Positions 1-8,628 are shown, counted from the stretch's first letter. The stretch: DNA of 13,079 nt from an uncultured Bacteroides sp. (GCA_900766005.1 CAAFTU010000020.1:1-13079); one strand, 5' to 3'. The notes: a model not told the origin generated them from the letters alone. Translations and numbers: made by a program.

Positions 1-2100
1 ATTGCAGAAAAGCCATCCGTGGCACGTGAAATCGCCCGCATCGTGGGCGCGACAAAGAGAGAGGAAGGATATTTCGAGGGAGGCGGCTACGCCGTAACAT
101 GGGCATTCGGACACCTCGTCCAGCTTGTCATGCCCGATGGCTACGGCATACGCGGTTTCGTCCGTGACAACCTGCCCGTCATCCCCGAAACCTTCACGCT
201 CATTCCCCGTCAGGAAAAAACGGAGAAGGGTTACAAACCCGACAGCGGCGTGGTGTCGCAGATAAAAATCATCGCCCATCTTTTCAAGGAAAGCGAGCAG
301 ATTATCGTGGCGACCGATGCAGGACGCGAAGGTGAGCTTATCTTCCGATACCTCTACCATTATATCGGATGTACTACGCCTTTCGTGCGCCTTTGGATAA
401 GTTCGCTTACAGACAAGGCTATCCGCGAGGGACTGCGCAACCTCGAAGCGGGAAGCAAGTATGACAACCTCTATCTTGCCGCCAAAGCACGGAGCGAATC
501 CGACTGGCTTGTGGGCATCAACGGCACGCAGGCACTCTCCATCGCCGCCGGACACGGCACGTATTCCGTCGGACGGGTACAGACACCCACGCTGGCGATG
601 GTGTGCGCACGCTACTGGGAGAACCGCCGCTTCACGGTGGAACCTTTCTGGCAACTCCATATTGCCGCTGACGGAGGCGATGGTGATACCGTGAAATTCT
701 CTTCCACCGGGAAATGGAAGGAGATGGAGCCTGCCACAGTCTTATATAATAAGGTAAAGGAAACAGGCACAGCCACCGTCACGAAAGTGGAACGCAAGGA
801 GAAGATAGAGGAAACTCCGCTCCTGTACGACCTGACCACGCTCCAGAAGGAAGCCAACGCCAAGCATGGCTTCACGGCGGAACAGACGCTTGAAATCGCC
901 CAGAAGCTCTACGAGAAGAAGCTCATCACCTATCCGAGAACCGGAAGCCGCTATATTCCCGAAGACGTGTTCGCGGAAATCCCCAAGCTGCTTGCCTTCA
1001 TCGGCAGCCTGCCCGAATGGAAGGACAAGTTGCAGCCGAAAGCCGTGCCGACACGCCGCAGCTTGGACGGCGGCAAGGTGACAGACCACCATGCCCTGCT
1101 CGTCACGGACGAGAAGCCGCTGTTCCTCTCCAAAGAGGACAGCACCGTCTATCACATGATAGTCGGGCGCATGCTTGAGGCTTTCTCCGAAAAATGCGTC
1201 AAGGACACTGCCACCGTCACGGCAGAGTGTGCCGGAGTGGAGTTCGTGGCAAAAGGCAGCATCATCAGGCAGGCCGGATGGCGTGCCGTCTATGGCAAGG
1301 AGAATGGAGAAGAGAACAACAGCCAAGAGGAAACCGCCGCCATTCCCTGTTGGCAGGAAGGCGACACGCTGGCACTGAAAGCCGCCTCCATCACGGAGGG
1401 AAAGACCAAACCCAAGCCGCTGCATACCGAAGCCACTCTGCTGTCCGCGATGGAAACGGCTGGCAAGGAGATAGAGGACGACGCATTGCGGCAGGCTATG
1501 AAGGATTGCGGCATCGGTACGCCCGCCACCCGTGCGTCCATCATCGAAACGCTTTTCAAGCGCGGCTATATGGAACGCTGCAAGAAGTCGCTTGTCCCCA
1601 CCGAAAAAGGGCTTGCCCTCTACTCGGTCGTGAAGGCGATGCGTATTGCCGATGTCGCCATGACGGGCGAATGGGAAAAGGAATTGGCACGCATCGAGCG
1701 TGGGGAACTGCCCGCCGATGACTTCCGCAGGAAGATTGAGGCATATACACGGGAAATTACCTCCGAACTGCTGTCGTGCGACAAGCTGTTCGCCCGCAGG
1801 GATTCCGGCTGCAAGTGTCCCAAGTGCGGAGCGGGGACGATGCAGTTTTACGGCAAGGTCGTCCGCTGCGACAACGCAGAGTGCGGTCTGCCCGTGTTCC
1901 GCCTGAAAGCAAACCGCACCCTCTCTGATGATGAAATCAAAAACCTGCTCACCGACGGACACACGAAACTGCTCAAAGGATTCAAGAGCAAGCAGGGCAA
2001 GAGTTTTGATGCCGTAGTCGCCTTTGACGGGGACTATAACACGGTTTTCGTGTTCCCAGAAAGGAAAAGTAAAGCGACCTCTGCGAAAAGAAGAAAATAA
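1..2100 (+). CDS. topB: DNA topoisomerase III (type IA), 5'-truncated by window edge
   Basis: Type IA topoisomerase that cuts one DNA strand, passes the other and reseals; element-borne copies help process DNA during excision or transfer. The frame is open from base 1 and reads IAEKPSVARE, the usual TOPRIM opening, so only a few N-terminal codons are missing and the GTG at 19 is internal. Visible codons number 699. The TOPRIM acidic motif DAGREGE starts at codon 106. Its second acidic position is Gly rather than Asp, a form I recall from other mobile-element topoisomerases III. VGRVQTPTLAMV and the catalytic-tyrosine motif LITYPRT (Tyr at codon 311) follow. A C-terminal zinc ribbon (Cys 606, 609, 623, 628) precedes a Toprim_Crpt-like tail ending in FVFP. 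CTnDOT's Exc protein is a topoisomerase of this kind, so this may be its counterpart (from memory). The gene is intact downstream, ending in TAA at 2098. Confidence 0.95.
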   Translation: MAEKPSVAREIARIVGATKREEGYFEGGGYAVTWAFGHLVQLVMPDGYGIRGFVRDNLPVIPETFTLIPRQEKTEKGYKPDSGVVSQIKIIAHLFKESEQIIVATDAGREGELIFRYLYHYIGCTTPFVRLWISSLTDKAIREGLRNLEAGSKYDNLYLAAKARSESDWLVGINGTQALSIAAGHGTYSVGRVQTPTLAMVCARYWENRRFTVEPFWQLHIAADGGDGDTVKFSSTGKWKEMEPATVLYNKVKETGTATVTKVERKEKIEETPLLYDLTTLQKEANAKHGFTAEQTLEIAQKLYEKKLITYPRTGSRYIPEDVFAEIPKLLAFIGSLPEWKDKLQPKAVPTRRSLDGGKVTDHHALLVTDEKPLFLSKEDSTVYHMIVGRMLEAFSEKCVKDTATVTAECAGVEFVAKGSIIRQAGWRAVYGKENGEENNSQEETAAIPCWQEGDTLALKAASITEGKTKPKPLHTEATLLSAMETAGKEIEDDALRQAMKDCGIGTPATRASIIETLFKRGYMERCKKSLVPTEKGLALYSVVKAMRIADVAMTGEWEKELARIERGELPADDFRRKIEAYTREITSELLSCDKLFARRDSGCKCPKCGAGTMQFYGKVVRCDNAECGLPVFRLKANRTLSDDEIKNLLTDGHTKLLKGFKSKQGKSFDAVVAFDGDYNTVFVFPERKSKATSAKRRK

Positions 2101-2105
2101 ATGTT

Positions 2106-2113
2106 TAACTTTG
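2106..2113 (+). promoter_or_regulatory. Bacteroidetes -7-like promoter motif (TAACTTTG)
   Basis: TAACTTTG matches the Bacteroidetes -7 consensus TAnnTTTG and lies just after the topB stop. No clear TTTG sits 19 bases upstream, so the -33 element is absent or weak. If used, transcription would begin near 2120 and give a leader of about 149 bases before the DUF1896-type gene. The motif is identical to the one before the AraC-type gene at 8629. Confidence 0.4.
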
Positions 2114-2163
2114 CCACTGGTTCAGAGTAATGAATTGTTCTTCGATACCGGATTACACTCATA

Positions 2164-2266
2164 CTTTGGATTTAGTGGTGGCACTCGGAGGGATACCGGG
2201 TGCCTTTTTCTTCTCGTTTTCCAACGATTATCCCTATCATCATTATCAATCCACTAAATTCCAAAG
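2164..2266 (+). promoter_or_regulatory. Long-range inverted repeat in the DUF1896 leader, possible attenuator or translation switch
   Basis: CTTTGGATTTAGTGG (2164-2178) pairs with CCACTAAATTCCAAAG (2251-2266) over 15 base pairs with one bulged T. The right arm ends two bases before the ATG at 2269. The pair encloses the terminator hairpin at 2180-2204. In RNA this stem would tie up the region just before the start codon, which Bacteroidetes ribosomes prefer unstructured and A-rich. Regulatory function is inference; the pairing is directly visible. Confidence 0.55.
2180..2219 (+). terminator. Rho-independent terminator between topB and the DUF1896-type gene
   Basis: GGCACTCGG (2180-2188), a 7-base loop AGGGATA, then CCGGGTGCC (2196-2204) give a 9-bp stem with a single G-U pair. 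A T-rich tract with TTTTT at 2205-2209 and TTTT at 2216-2219 follows. It could simply end topB transcription. Because it also lies downstream of a promoter-like motif and upstream of the next gene, it could act as an attenuator. Confidence 0.7.
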
Positions 2267-2268
2267 AA

Positions 2269-2721
2269 ATGAACAACAAGAAGAAAAACGAGGGTCGGAC
2301 CGACTTTTCCTATTACGGTCTGTACCTGCTGGACTACCTCACCACGAACAAGTTTGAACAGGCAGCCGATGAAGCCTTCATCCGAGAAAGAACCGACCGT
2401 GCCGCCGAAGCGTATGAACGGGCAAGGCTCGAAGGCTATCCTGTCGACGGGGCGCAGGAACTGGCGATGAAGGTGCTGACGGAGGGCCTTCGCTACTCCA
2501 GGCACGCCATCCTGCGCGAAGTCGTGGAGAACGAATTTGCGGGTGAAGTGCCGGAAGAAAAATGTGAAGCCTTTACCCAGAAGCTGCTGCCGCTTGTCGG
2601 AAACGTATTCTCCATCTATGACCTCTCGGACGACAATTTCGCCCTGTCGCCCGAATATGACCTGCTCTACACGGAGCTGACGGGAGCCGTCATCCTCTAT
2701 ATCGAAGAGTATGGCGTTTAA
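2269..2721 (+). CDS. DUF1896-type small protein of conjugative elements
   Basis: Encodes 150 residues, mostly helical and acidic, with no signal peptide, membrane segment or recognisable catalytic motif. It starts MNNKKKNEGRTDFSYYGLYL and resembles DUF1896 proteins found beside the methylase-helicase in Bacteroidales conjugative elements; their role is unknown. I chose the ATG at 2269. The same frame is open from 2200, but that extension overlaps the terminator hairpin and reads as an unlikely Ile/Pro-rich stretch. No Shine-Dalgarno sequence is seen. The last 11 bases overlap the start of the helicase gene, so the two are probably translationally coupled and the small protein may be a partner of the helicase (inference). 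Expression may depend on the structured leader at 2164-2266. Confidence 0.85.
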   Translation: MNNKKKNEGRTDFSYYGLYLLDYLTTNKFEQAADEAFIRERTDRAAEAYERARLEGYPVDGAQELAMKVLTEGLRYSRHAILREVVENEFAGEVPEEKCEAFTQKLLPLVGNVFSIYDLSDDNFALSPEYDLLYTELTGAVILYIEEYGV

Positions 2722-5700
2722 CCGCAAACAGAGGCTGAGGGACAACATCGAGGCGATACGGACGGCATTCCTCCTTGACAGGGAACAGCGCACACCCACC
2801 GCACGCGAACGGCTCTTGTTAGAGCGTTATTGCGGGTTCGGGGGACTGAAGAGCATACTCAACCCTGCAAGGGAACTGACGGATGCCGTCCACTGGGCGA
2901 AGTCCGACCTCGAACTGTTTGCCCCTACCGTGGAACTGCACAGGTTGCTGCGGGAGAACACAAAAGACGAGACGGAGTACAAACGGTATATGGATGCCAT
3001 GAAGCAGTCCGTGCTGACCGCCTTCTATACCCCGCCGGAGATAACCGGGACCATCGCGGACGTGCTGCATGAACACGGCATCCGTCCCGACCGGGTGCTG
3101 GAGCCGTCGGCAGGTGTCGGTGCATTCGTGGACTCCGTGCTGGAGAACAGACCGGACGCGGACATCATGGCTTTTGAGAAAGACCTGATGACGGGCAAGA
3201 TACTGAAGCACCTGCATCCCGGACAGAAAGTAAGGGTACAGGGCTTCGAGAAGATAGAAAAGCCGTTCATGAACCATTTTGATGTGGCTGTCTCCAATAT
3301 ACCGTTTGGCGATGTGGCGGTGTTCGACCCGGAATTTTCGGGCAGCAAGGATCCTGCAAGGCGCTCGGCGGCACGGACGATACACAATTACTTTTTCCTG
3401 AAAAGCCTTGACGCGGTGCGTGAAGGCGGAATCGTGGCGTTCATCACCTCGCAGGGGGTACTGGATGCCCCGACCAACGCGCCCATACGCGAGTATATGA
3501 TGAACCATGCCAATCTGGTGGGCGTAGCCCGCCTGCCGAACAACCTCTTTACGGATAACGCGGGAACGGAGGTGGGCAGCGACCTGATTATCCTGCAAAA
3601 GAACAGCGGAAAGAATGGTGAACTGTATTACAACGAAAAACTCTTCGTGCAGACCGAACAGACCCCTATCGGCACTTCCGTAAATGGGTATGTATGGAGC
3701 ATCGGCTCGCTTTCACACACGGATTTGATCAGAAGTACCGACCCGTACGGGAAACCAGCCTATAAACTCCTGCACCGTGGGGACATCGCACAACTGGCGG
3801 AAGACTTGCGGGAGCGTCTGAAAATAGAACTGCAACAACTTGACAGGAAACTGTATGAGAAACACAGCCTGCATCCGACAAAGGAGGAAAGCACGGCTGC
3901 GGAAGTGCAACCTGCTCCGAAAACAGAAAAGGTATCACCTTCTGTAATAGCCCCCGTTTCTGTAATTGAGCCTGTCAAGGGAGTGGAGAAGCCGCAGGCA
4001 CAGCCCATAGAGGAAAAGCCGGAGATTGAGCCGCGCCAACCCAACCATTCGTCAGCCGTGCAGCTTACCCTGCTCGACCTTTGGGGTATGCCCATAGAGG
4101 AACCGGCAAAAAAGAAAAAGGCAGCGAAAAAGGAAAGCAAGCCGAAGCCTATGCCGTCCACGCCTAAACCGCAGGTCAAAGTTACTCCACCCGTTGAAGC
4201 CGCCAAGCCGGTAAACGGTAATAAGGAAGAAAAGCCGGAAAATGCCGAAAAGCCAAACGACCCGGACGACATTTACGCCACTCTGGATTGGGAAACCAAT
4301 CCTCCCATCAACGGCTTCTATGAGACAATGATGAGTCTGACAGCGGAACGGCGCAAGGCCCTACGGCTTGAGGCAGAACGGCACAGGCAGGAACAACTGA
4401 AAAAGATGGGTATCAAAGACACGTTGAACCCTGCTTTTGCGCCTTCTTCGGACAATATGGATAAAAAGCCGGAACAAACGGAAGAAATAAAGCAACCTGA
4501 AACACCGGCAGAAGTTGTGCCTACTTCCGAAACGGTTGCCACTTCCCTGTTCCCGGAATTTGAAACGGAAAAGCCGAAAAAAGAAGCCCTCGACCTTACG
4601 CCGCGTCCCTATCACCGCACGCCGGAAATGCACCTGCGTGAAGGGTCGCTGGTGGCAAACAGGGCACGCGACATCGGTTATCTGAAGGACATTACTCCCT
4701 ACGGTGCAACCTTCCAGCCGCTTGGACTAACCGGTTATCAGAAAGAGAAAGCGTTGCTGTATGTATCGCTCCGTGACGCATACGAGCGGTTGTACCGCTA
4801 TGAATCGAACAGACGTGAGGAAAATGTACCTTGGCGTGAACACCTGAACACCTGTTACGACGAGTTTGTCATGCGTTATGGCAACCTCAACGCCAAACAG
4901 AACGTGAAACTGGTGATGATGGACGCCGGAGGGCGCGACATCCTTTCGCTGGAACGTGCGGAGGACGGCAAGTTCGTCAAAGCGGACATCTTCGACCGTC
5001 CCGTTTCCTTCTCGGTGGAGAACCATGCCAACGTCGGTTCTCCGGAAGAAGCCTTGTCTGCATCGCTCAACAAGTATGGTACGGTCAATCTCAACTATAT
5101 GCGGGGGATAACAGACAGTACGGAAGAGGAGCTTCTCAATGCCCTCAAGGGGCGTATCTTCTACAATCCGCTCGTAACCGGTTACGAGATTAAAGACCGC
5201 TTCATCGCGGGGAACGTGATAGAGAAGGCGGAGCGTATAGAGGCATGGATGGAAAATAATCTGGAAAGCGAAAGATTGCCGGAAGTGAAACAGGCTTTGG
5301 AGGCTTTGAAGGAAGCCGAGCCGCAGCGTATCGCCTTTGAAGACCTCGACTTCAACTTCGGTGAACGCTGGATTCCCACGGGCGTGTATGCCGCCTACAT
5401 GAGCCATCTTTTCGACACGGACGTGAAAATCGCCTATTCCGCCAGCATGGACGAGTTTTCCGTGGCGTGCGGCTACCGCACCATGAAGATCACGGACGAG
5501 TTTCTGGTAAAGGGCTATTACCGGAACTATGACGGTATGCACCTGTTGAAACACGCTTTGCACAACACCTGTCCCGACATGATGAAAAGTATTGGCAAAG
5601 ATGAGAACGGCAACGATATCAAGGTGCGTGACAGCGAGGGCATACAGCTCGCCAACGCCAAGATTGACGAAATCCGCAACGGGTTCTCGGAATGGTTGGA

Positions 5701-8491
5701 AGAGCAGTCGCCGCAGTTCAAGGAACGGCTCGTGACAATGTATAACCGCAAGTTCAACTGTTTCGTGCGCCCGAAGTATGACGGTTCGCACCAGACGTTT
5801 CCCGACCTCAATCTGAAAGGATTGGCAAGCCGGGGTATTCAAAGCGTTTATCCGTCGCAGAAGGATTGCGTCTGGATGATAAAACAGAATGGCGGCGGAA
5901 TATGCGACCATGAAGTCGGAACAGGTAAAACACTGATAATGTGTATTGCAGCGCATGAAATGAAGCGTCTGAACTTGGCGCACAAGCCGATGATTATTGG
6001 TCTGAAAGCCAATGTCGCGGAGATTGCCGCCACTTATCAAGCTGCCTATCCGAATGCCCGCATCCTCTACGCTTCGGAAAAGGATTTCTCGACCGCCAAC
6101 CGTGTGCGTTTCTTCAACAACATCAAAAACAATGACTATGATTGCGTCATCATGTCGCATGACCAGTTCGGCAAGATACCGCAGTCACCGGAGTTGCAGC
6201 AACGCATCCTGCAAGCGGAGCTTGACACGGTGGAGGAAAACCTCGAAGTCTTACGGCAGCAAGGCAAGAACGTGTCGCGGGCGATGCTGAAAGGATTGGA
6301 GAAGCGCAAGCACAACCTTGTGGCGAAGTTAGAGAAAGTGGAACACGCCATCAAGTCGCGCACAGATGACGTGGTGGACTTCAAACAGATGGGCATCGAC
6401 CACATTTTCATAGACGAGAGCCACCAATTCAAGAACTTGACTTTCAACACCCGGCATGACCGTGTGGCGGGGTTGGGAAACTCGGAGGGGAGCCAGAAAG
6501 CCCTGAATATGCTTTTTGCCATACGAACTATACAGGAGCGTACGGGCAAAGACTTAGGGGCTACGTTCCTGTCCGGCACGACTATTTCCAACAGTCTGAC
6601 GGAATTGTACCTGCTCTTTAAGTACCTGCGCCCGAAGGAACTGGAACGGCAGGACATCCGCTGTTTCGACGCATGGGCGGCTATCTTCGCCAAGAAGACG
6701 ACCGACTTCGAGTTCAACGTGACAAACAACGTGGTGCAGAAGGAGCGTTTCCGCTACTTCATCAAAGTGCCGGAGCTTGCCGCCTTTTACAACGAAATCA
6801 CCGACTACCGCACGGCGGAGGACGTGGGTGTGGATCGTCCGCACAAGAACGAGATACTGCACCACATACCGCCTACACCCGACCAAGAGTATTTCATCAA
6901 ACAACTGATGGAATTTGCCAAGACAGGTGACGCGACGTTGTTGGGCAGGTTGCCGCTGTCTGAAACGGAAGAGAAGGCTAAGATGCTCATCGCTACCGAC
7001 TACGCGCGGAAGATGGCTTTGGATATGCGCATGATAGACCCCAATTACGAAGACCACTCCGACAACAAGGCGAGCCACTGCGCCAAAATGATAGCGGAGT
7101 ATTACCACAAATACGATGCGCACAAAGGAACGCAGTTCGTGTTCTCCGACTTGGGTACATATCAGCCGGGGGAAGGATGGAACGTGTACAGCGAGATAAA
7201 ACGCAAGTTGGTGGAGGATTACGGCATACCGGCAAGTGAGGTGCGCTTCATTCAGGAGTGTAAGACGGATAAGGCTCGTAAGGCGGTGATAGATGCCATG
7301 AACGCCGGGACGGTGCGCGTGCTGTTCGGCTCCACAAGTATGCTCGGAACGGGCGTGAATGCGCAGAAAAGATGTGTCGCCATCCATCACCTTGATACAC
7401 CGTGGCGACCGTCCGACCTGCAACAGCGTGACGGACGGGGTGTTAGAGCCGGGAACGAGATTGCCAAGCATTTTGCCGAGAATAACGTGGATGTCATCAT
7501 CTACGCGGTGGAAAAGTCGCTGGACAGCTACAAGTTCAATCTGCTGCACTGCAAGCAGACGTTCATATCGCAGCTCAAAAGTGGAGCGATGGGCGCACGT
7601 ACCATCGACGAGGGAGCAATGGACGAAAAATCGGGTATGAACTTCTCGGAGTATATGGCGTTGCTCTCCGGCAATACCGACCTTTTGGATAAGGCGAAAT
7701 TAGAGAAGCGTATCGCCTCGCTCGAAGGGGAACGCAAGTCGTGGGGCAAGGGCAAGCGCGATTCTGAGTTCAAGCTGGAATCCAAGACGGGAGAACTGCG
7801 CAACAACACGGCTTTCATCGAAGCCATGACGGAAGACTGGAACCGTTTTCTTTCCGTTGTGCAGACTGATAAGGAAGGCAGCCGCCTTAATCTTGTCAAG
7901 GTGGACGGCGTGGATTCAACGGATGAGAAGGTCATCGGTAAGCGTTTGCAGGAAATCGCCAAGAACGCCACGACTGGTGGACTGTACAAGGCTGTCGGGG
8001 AACTTTACGGCTTTCCGATAAAGGTGGTCAGCGAGAGGACACTCAAAGAAGGTCTGGAGTTCACTGACAACCGCTTCGTGGTGGAGGGTAACTACAAGTA
8101 CACCTACAACAACGGGCATCTGGCGATGGCAGACCCGATTGCTGCCGCACGAAACTTTCTGAACGCATTGGAGAGGATTCCGACCATCATCGACCAGTAC
8201 AAGTCTAAGAACGAAGTGCTGGAAAATGAGATTCCGCAGTTGCAGGAGATAGCGGGCAAGGTGTGGAAGAAGGAGGACGAGCTGAAACAGCTGAAGTCCG
8301 AACTCGCCGCACTGGACCGCAAGATACAGCTTGAGCTGGCTCCGGCTCAGGAAAACACAGAAGAGAACCGGCAAGGCAACGAGAAAAAACAGACGGAACA
8401 ACAGCCGGAAAGCCCGCACGTGGACTTTGTACGCAGTCATTTAATTATAGGGAGACCCGGTTTATCGGAATCCAAAGGTGTAAAACTTTAA
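2711..8491 (+). CDS. Giant N6-adenine methylase / SNF2-type helicase fusion
   Basis: Encodes 1926 residues, predicted cytoplasmic, with two enzymatic modules. The N-terminal methylase-like domain has FYTPPEI (about residue 98), the AdoMet motif LEPSAGVGAF (Glu131) and a catalytic-loop motif NIPF (196-199) in place of the usual NPPY/F. Residues about 384-625 form a Lys/Glu/Pro-rich, probably disordered linker. A central region of unknown fold follows. The superfamily 2 helicase has Walker A VGTGKT (1069-1074), a DESH box (1235-1238), SGTTISNS (motif III) and QQRDGRGVRAG (motif VI, from 1571). A coiled-coil insert lies at about 1159-1217 and further coiled coils at about 1647-1711 and 1826-1880. 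Such fusions are common on conjugative elements and large phages and are thought to modify or remodel incoming DNA. Whether this copy methylates DNA is uncertain. The frame is intact and the start overlaps the preceding gene by 11 bases. Confidence 0.93.
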   Translation: MAFNRKQRLRDNIEAIRTAFLLDREQRTPTARERLLLERYCGFGGLKSILNPARELTDAVHWAKSDLELFAPTVELHRLLRENTKDETEYKRYMDAMKQSVLTAFYTPPEITGTIADVLHEHGIRPDRVLEPSAGVGAFVDSVLENRPDADIMAFEKDLMTGKILKHLHPGQKVRVQGFEKIEKPFMNHFDVAVSNIPFGDVAVFDPEFSGSKDPARRSAARTIHNYFFLKSLDAVREGGIVAFITSQGVLDAPTNAPIREYMMNHANLVGVARLPNNLFTDNAGTEVGSDLIILQKNSGKNGELYYNEKLFVQTEQTPIGTSVNGYVWSIGSLSHTDLIRSTDPYGKPAYKLLHRGDIAQLAEDLRERLKIELQQLDRKLYEKHSLHPTKEESTAAEVQPAPKTEKVSPSVIAPVSVIEPVKGVEKPQAQPIEEKPEIEPRQPNHSSAVQLTLLDLWGMPIEEPAKKKKAAKKESKPKPMPSTPKPQVKVTPPVEAAKPVNGNKEEKPENAEKPNDPDDIYATLDWETNPPINGFYETMMSLTAERRKALRLEAERHRQEQLKKMGIKDTLNPAFAPSSDNMDKKPEQTEEIKQPETPAEVVPTSETVATSLFPEFETEKPKKEALDLTPRPYHRTPEMHLREGSLVANRARDIGYLKDITPYGATFQPLGLTGYQKEKALLYVSLRDAYERLYRYESNRREENVPWREHLNTCYDEFVMRYGNLNAKQNVKLVMMDAGGRDILSLERAEDGKFVKADIFDRPVSFSVENHANVGSPEEALSASLNKYGTVNLNYMRGITDSTEEELLNALKGRIFYNPLVTGYEIKDRFIAGNVIEKAERIEAWMENNLESERLPEVKQALEALKEAEPQRIAFEDLDFNFGERWIPTGVYAAYMSHLFDTDVKIAYSASMDEFSVACGYRTMKITDEFLVKGYYRNYDGMHLLKHALHNTCPDMMKSIGKDENGNDIKVRDSEGIQLANAKIDEIRNGFSEWLEEQSPQFKERLVTMYNRKFNCFVRPKYDGSHQTFPDLNLKGLASRGIQSVYPSQKDCVWMIKQNGGGICDHEVGTGKTLIMCIAAHEMKRLNLAHKPMIIGLKANVAEIAATYQAAYPNARILYASEKDFSTANRVRFFNNIKNNDYDCVIMSHDQFGKIPQSPELQQRILQAELDTVEENLEVLRQQGKNVSRAMLKGLEKRKHNLVAKLEKVEHAIKSRTDDVVDFKQMGIDHIFIDESHQFKNLTFNTRHDRVAGLGNSEGSQKALNMLFAIRTIQERTGKDLGATFLSGTTISNSLTELYLLFKYLRPKELERQDIRCFDAWAAIFAKKTTDFEFNVTNNVVQKERFRYFIKVPELAAFYNEITDYRTAEDVGVDRPHKNEILHHIPPTPDQEYFIKQLMEFAKTGDATLLGRLPLSETEEKAKMLIATDYARKMALDMRMIDPNYEDHSDNKASHCAKMIAEYYHKYDAHKGTQFVFSDLGTYQPGEGWNVYSEIKRKLVEDYGIPASEVRFIQECKTDKARKAVIDAMNAGTVRVLFGSTSMLGTGVNAQKRCVAIHHLDTPWRPSDLQQRDGRGVRAGNEIAKHFAENNVDVIIYAVEKSLDSYKFNLLHCKQTFISQLKSGAMGARTIDEGAMDEKSGMNFSEYMALLSGNTDLLDKAKLEKRIASLEGERKSWGKGKRDSEFKLESKTGELRNNTAFIEAMTEDWNRFLSVVQTDKEGSRLNLVKVDGVDSTDEKVIGKRLQEIAKNATTGGLYKAVGELYGFPIKVVSERTLKEGLEFTDNRFVVEGNYKYTYNNGHLAMADPIAAARNFLNALERIPTIIDQYKSKNEVLENEIPQLQEIAGKVWKKEDELKQLKSELAALDRKIQLELAPAQENTEENRQGNEKKQTEQQPESPHVDFVRSHLIIGRPGLSESKGVKL

Positions 8492-8510
8492 TATCGAAGT
8501 CTTGACAGAA

Positions 8511-8544
8511 AAAGCCAGTGGTTGAATTTTTCACCACTGGCTTT
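8511..8544 (+). terminator. Strong hairpin terminator after the methylase-helicase
   Basis: AAAGCCAGTGGT (8511-8522) and ACCACTGGCTTT (8533-8544) form a perfect 12-bp stem with a 10-base loop, followed by a T-rich stretch (TTTTT at 8556-8560). An A-run on the left side means it could also work on the other strand. It separates the element backbone from the regulator and fimbrial genes. Confidence 0.85.
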
Positions 8545-8576
8545 AATTCTAATAATTTTTCAATCTAATATGACCG

Positions 8577-8601
8577 AATCTATAACGTTAAATCATAGAT
8601 T
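8577..8601. promoter_or_regulatory. Inverted repeat upstream of the AraC-type gene promoter, candidate operator
   Basis: AATCTAT (8577-8583) and ATAGATT (8595-8601) form a 7-bp inverted repeat. It encloses the palindrome TAACGTTA (8583-8590, sharing one base with the left arm). It sits immediately upstream of where the -33 region of the promoter at 8629 would lie. The site is AT-rich, so chance cannot be excluded. Binding by the adjacent regulator is only inference. Confidence 0.3.
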
Positions 8602-8628
8602 ATGTGTCTATTTGTGAAGAAAAAGACG

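Noticed and set aside
742..1962. 406-codon open frame on the - strand opposite topB
   Set aside because: It lies wholly within a well-supported topoisomerase gene, has no recognisable domain, and fits the long antisense frames common in GC-rich coding sequence.
2200..2268. Upstream extension of the DUF1896-type gene
   Set aside because: It would start inside the terminator hairpin and adds an unlikely Ile/Pro-rich leader; ATG 2269 fits the family start.
4727..6160. 477-codon open frame on the - strand opposite the helicase
   Set aside because: Antisense shadow of conserved helicase sequence, rich in His/Val/Arg with no domain features.
6554..7549. 331-codon open frame on the - strand opposite the helicase motifs
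   Set aside because: Mirrors strongly conserved helicase codons and shows no protein family features.
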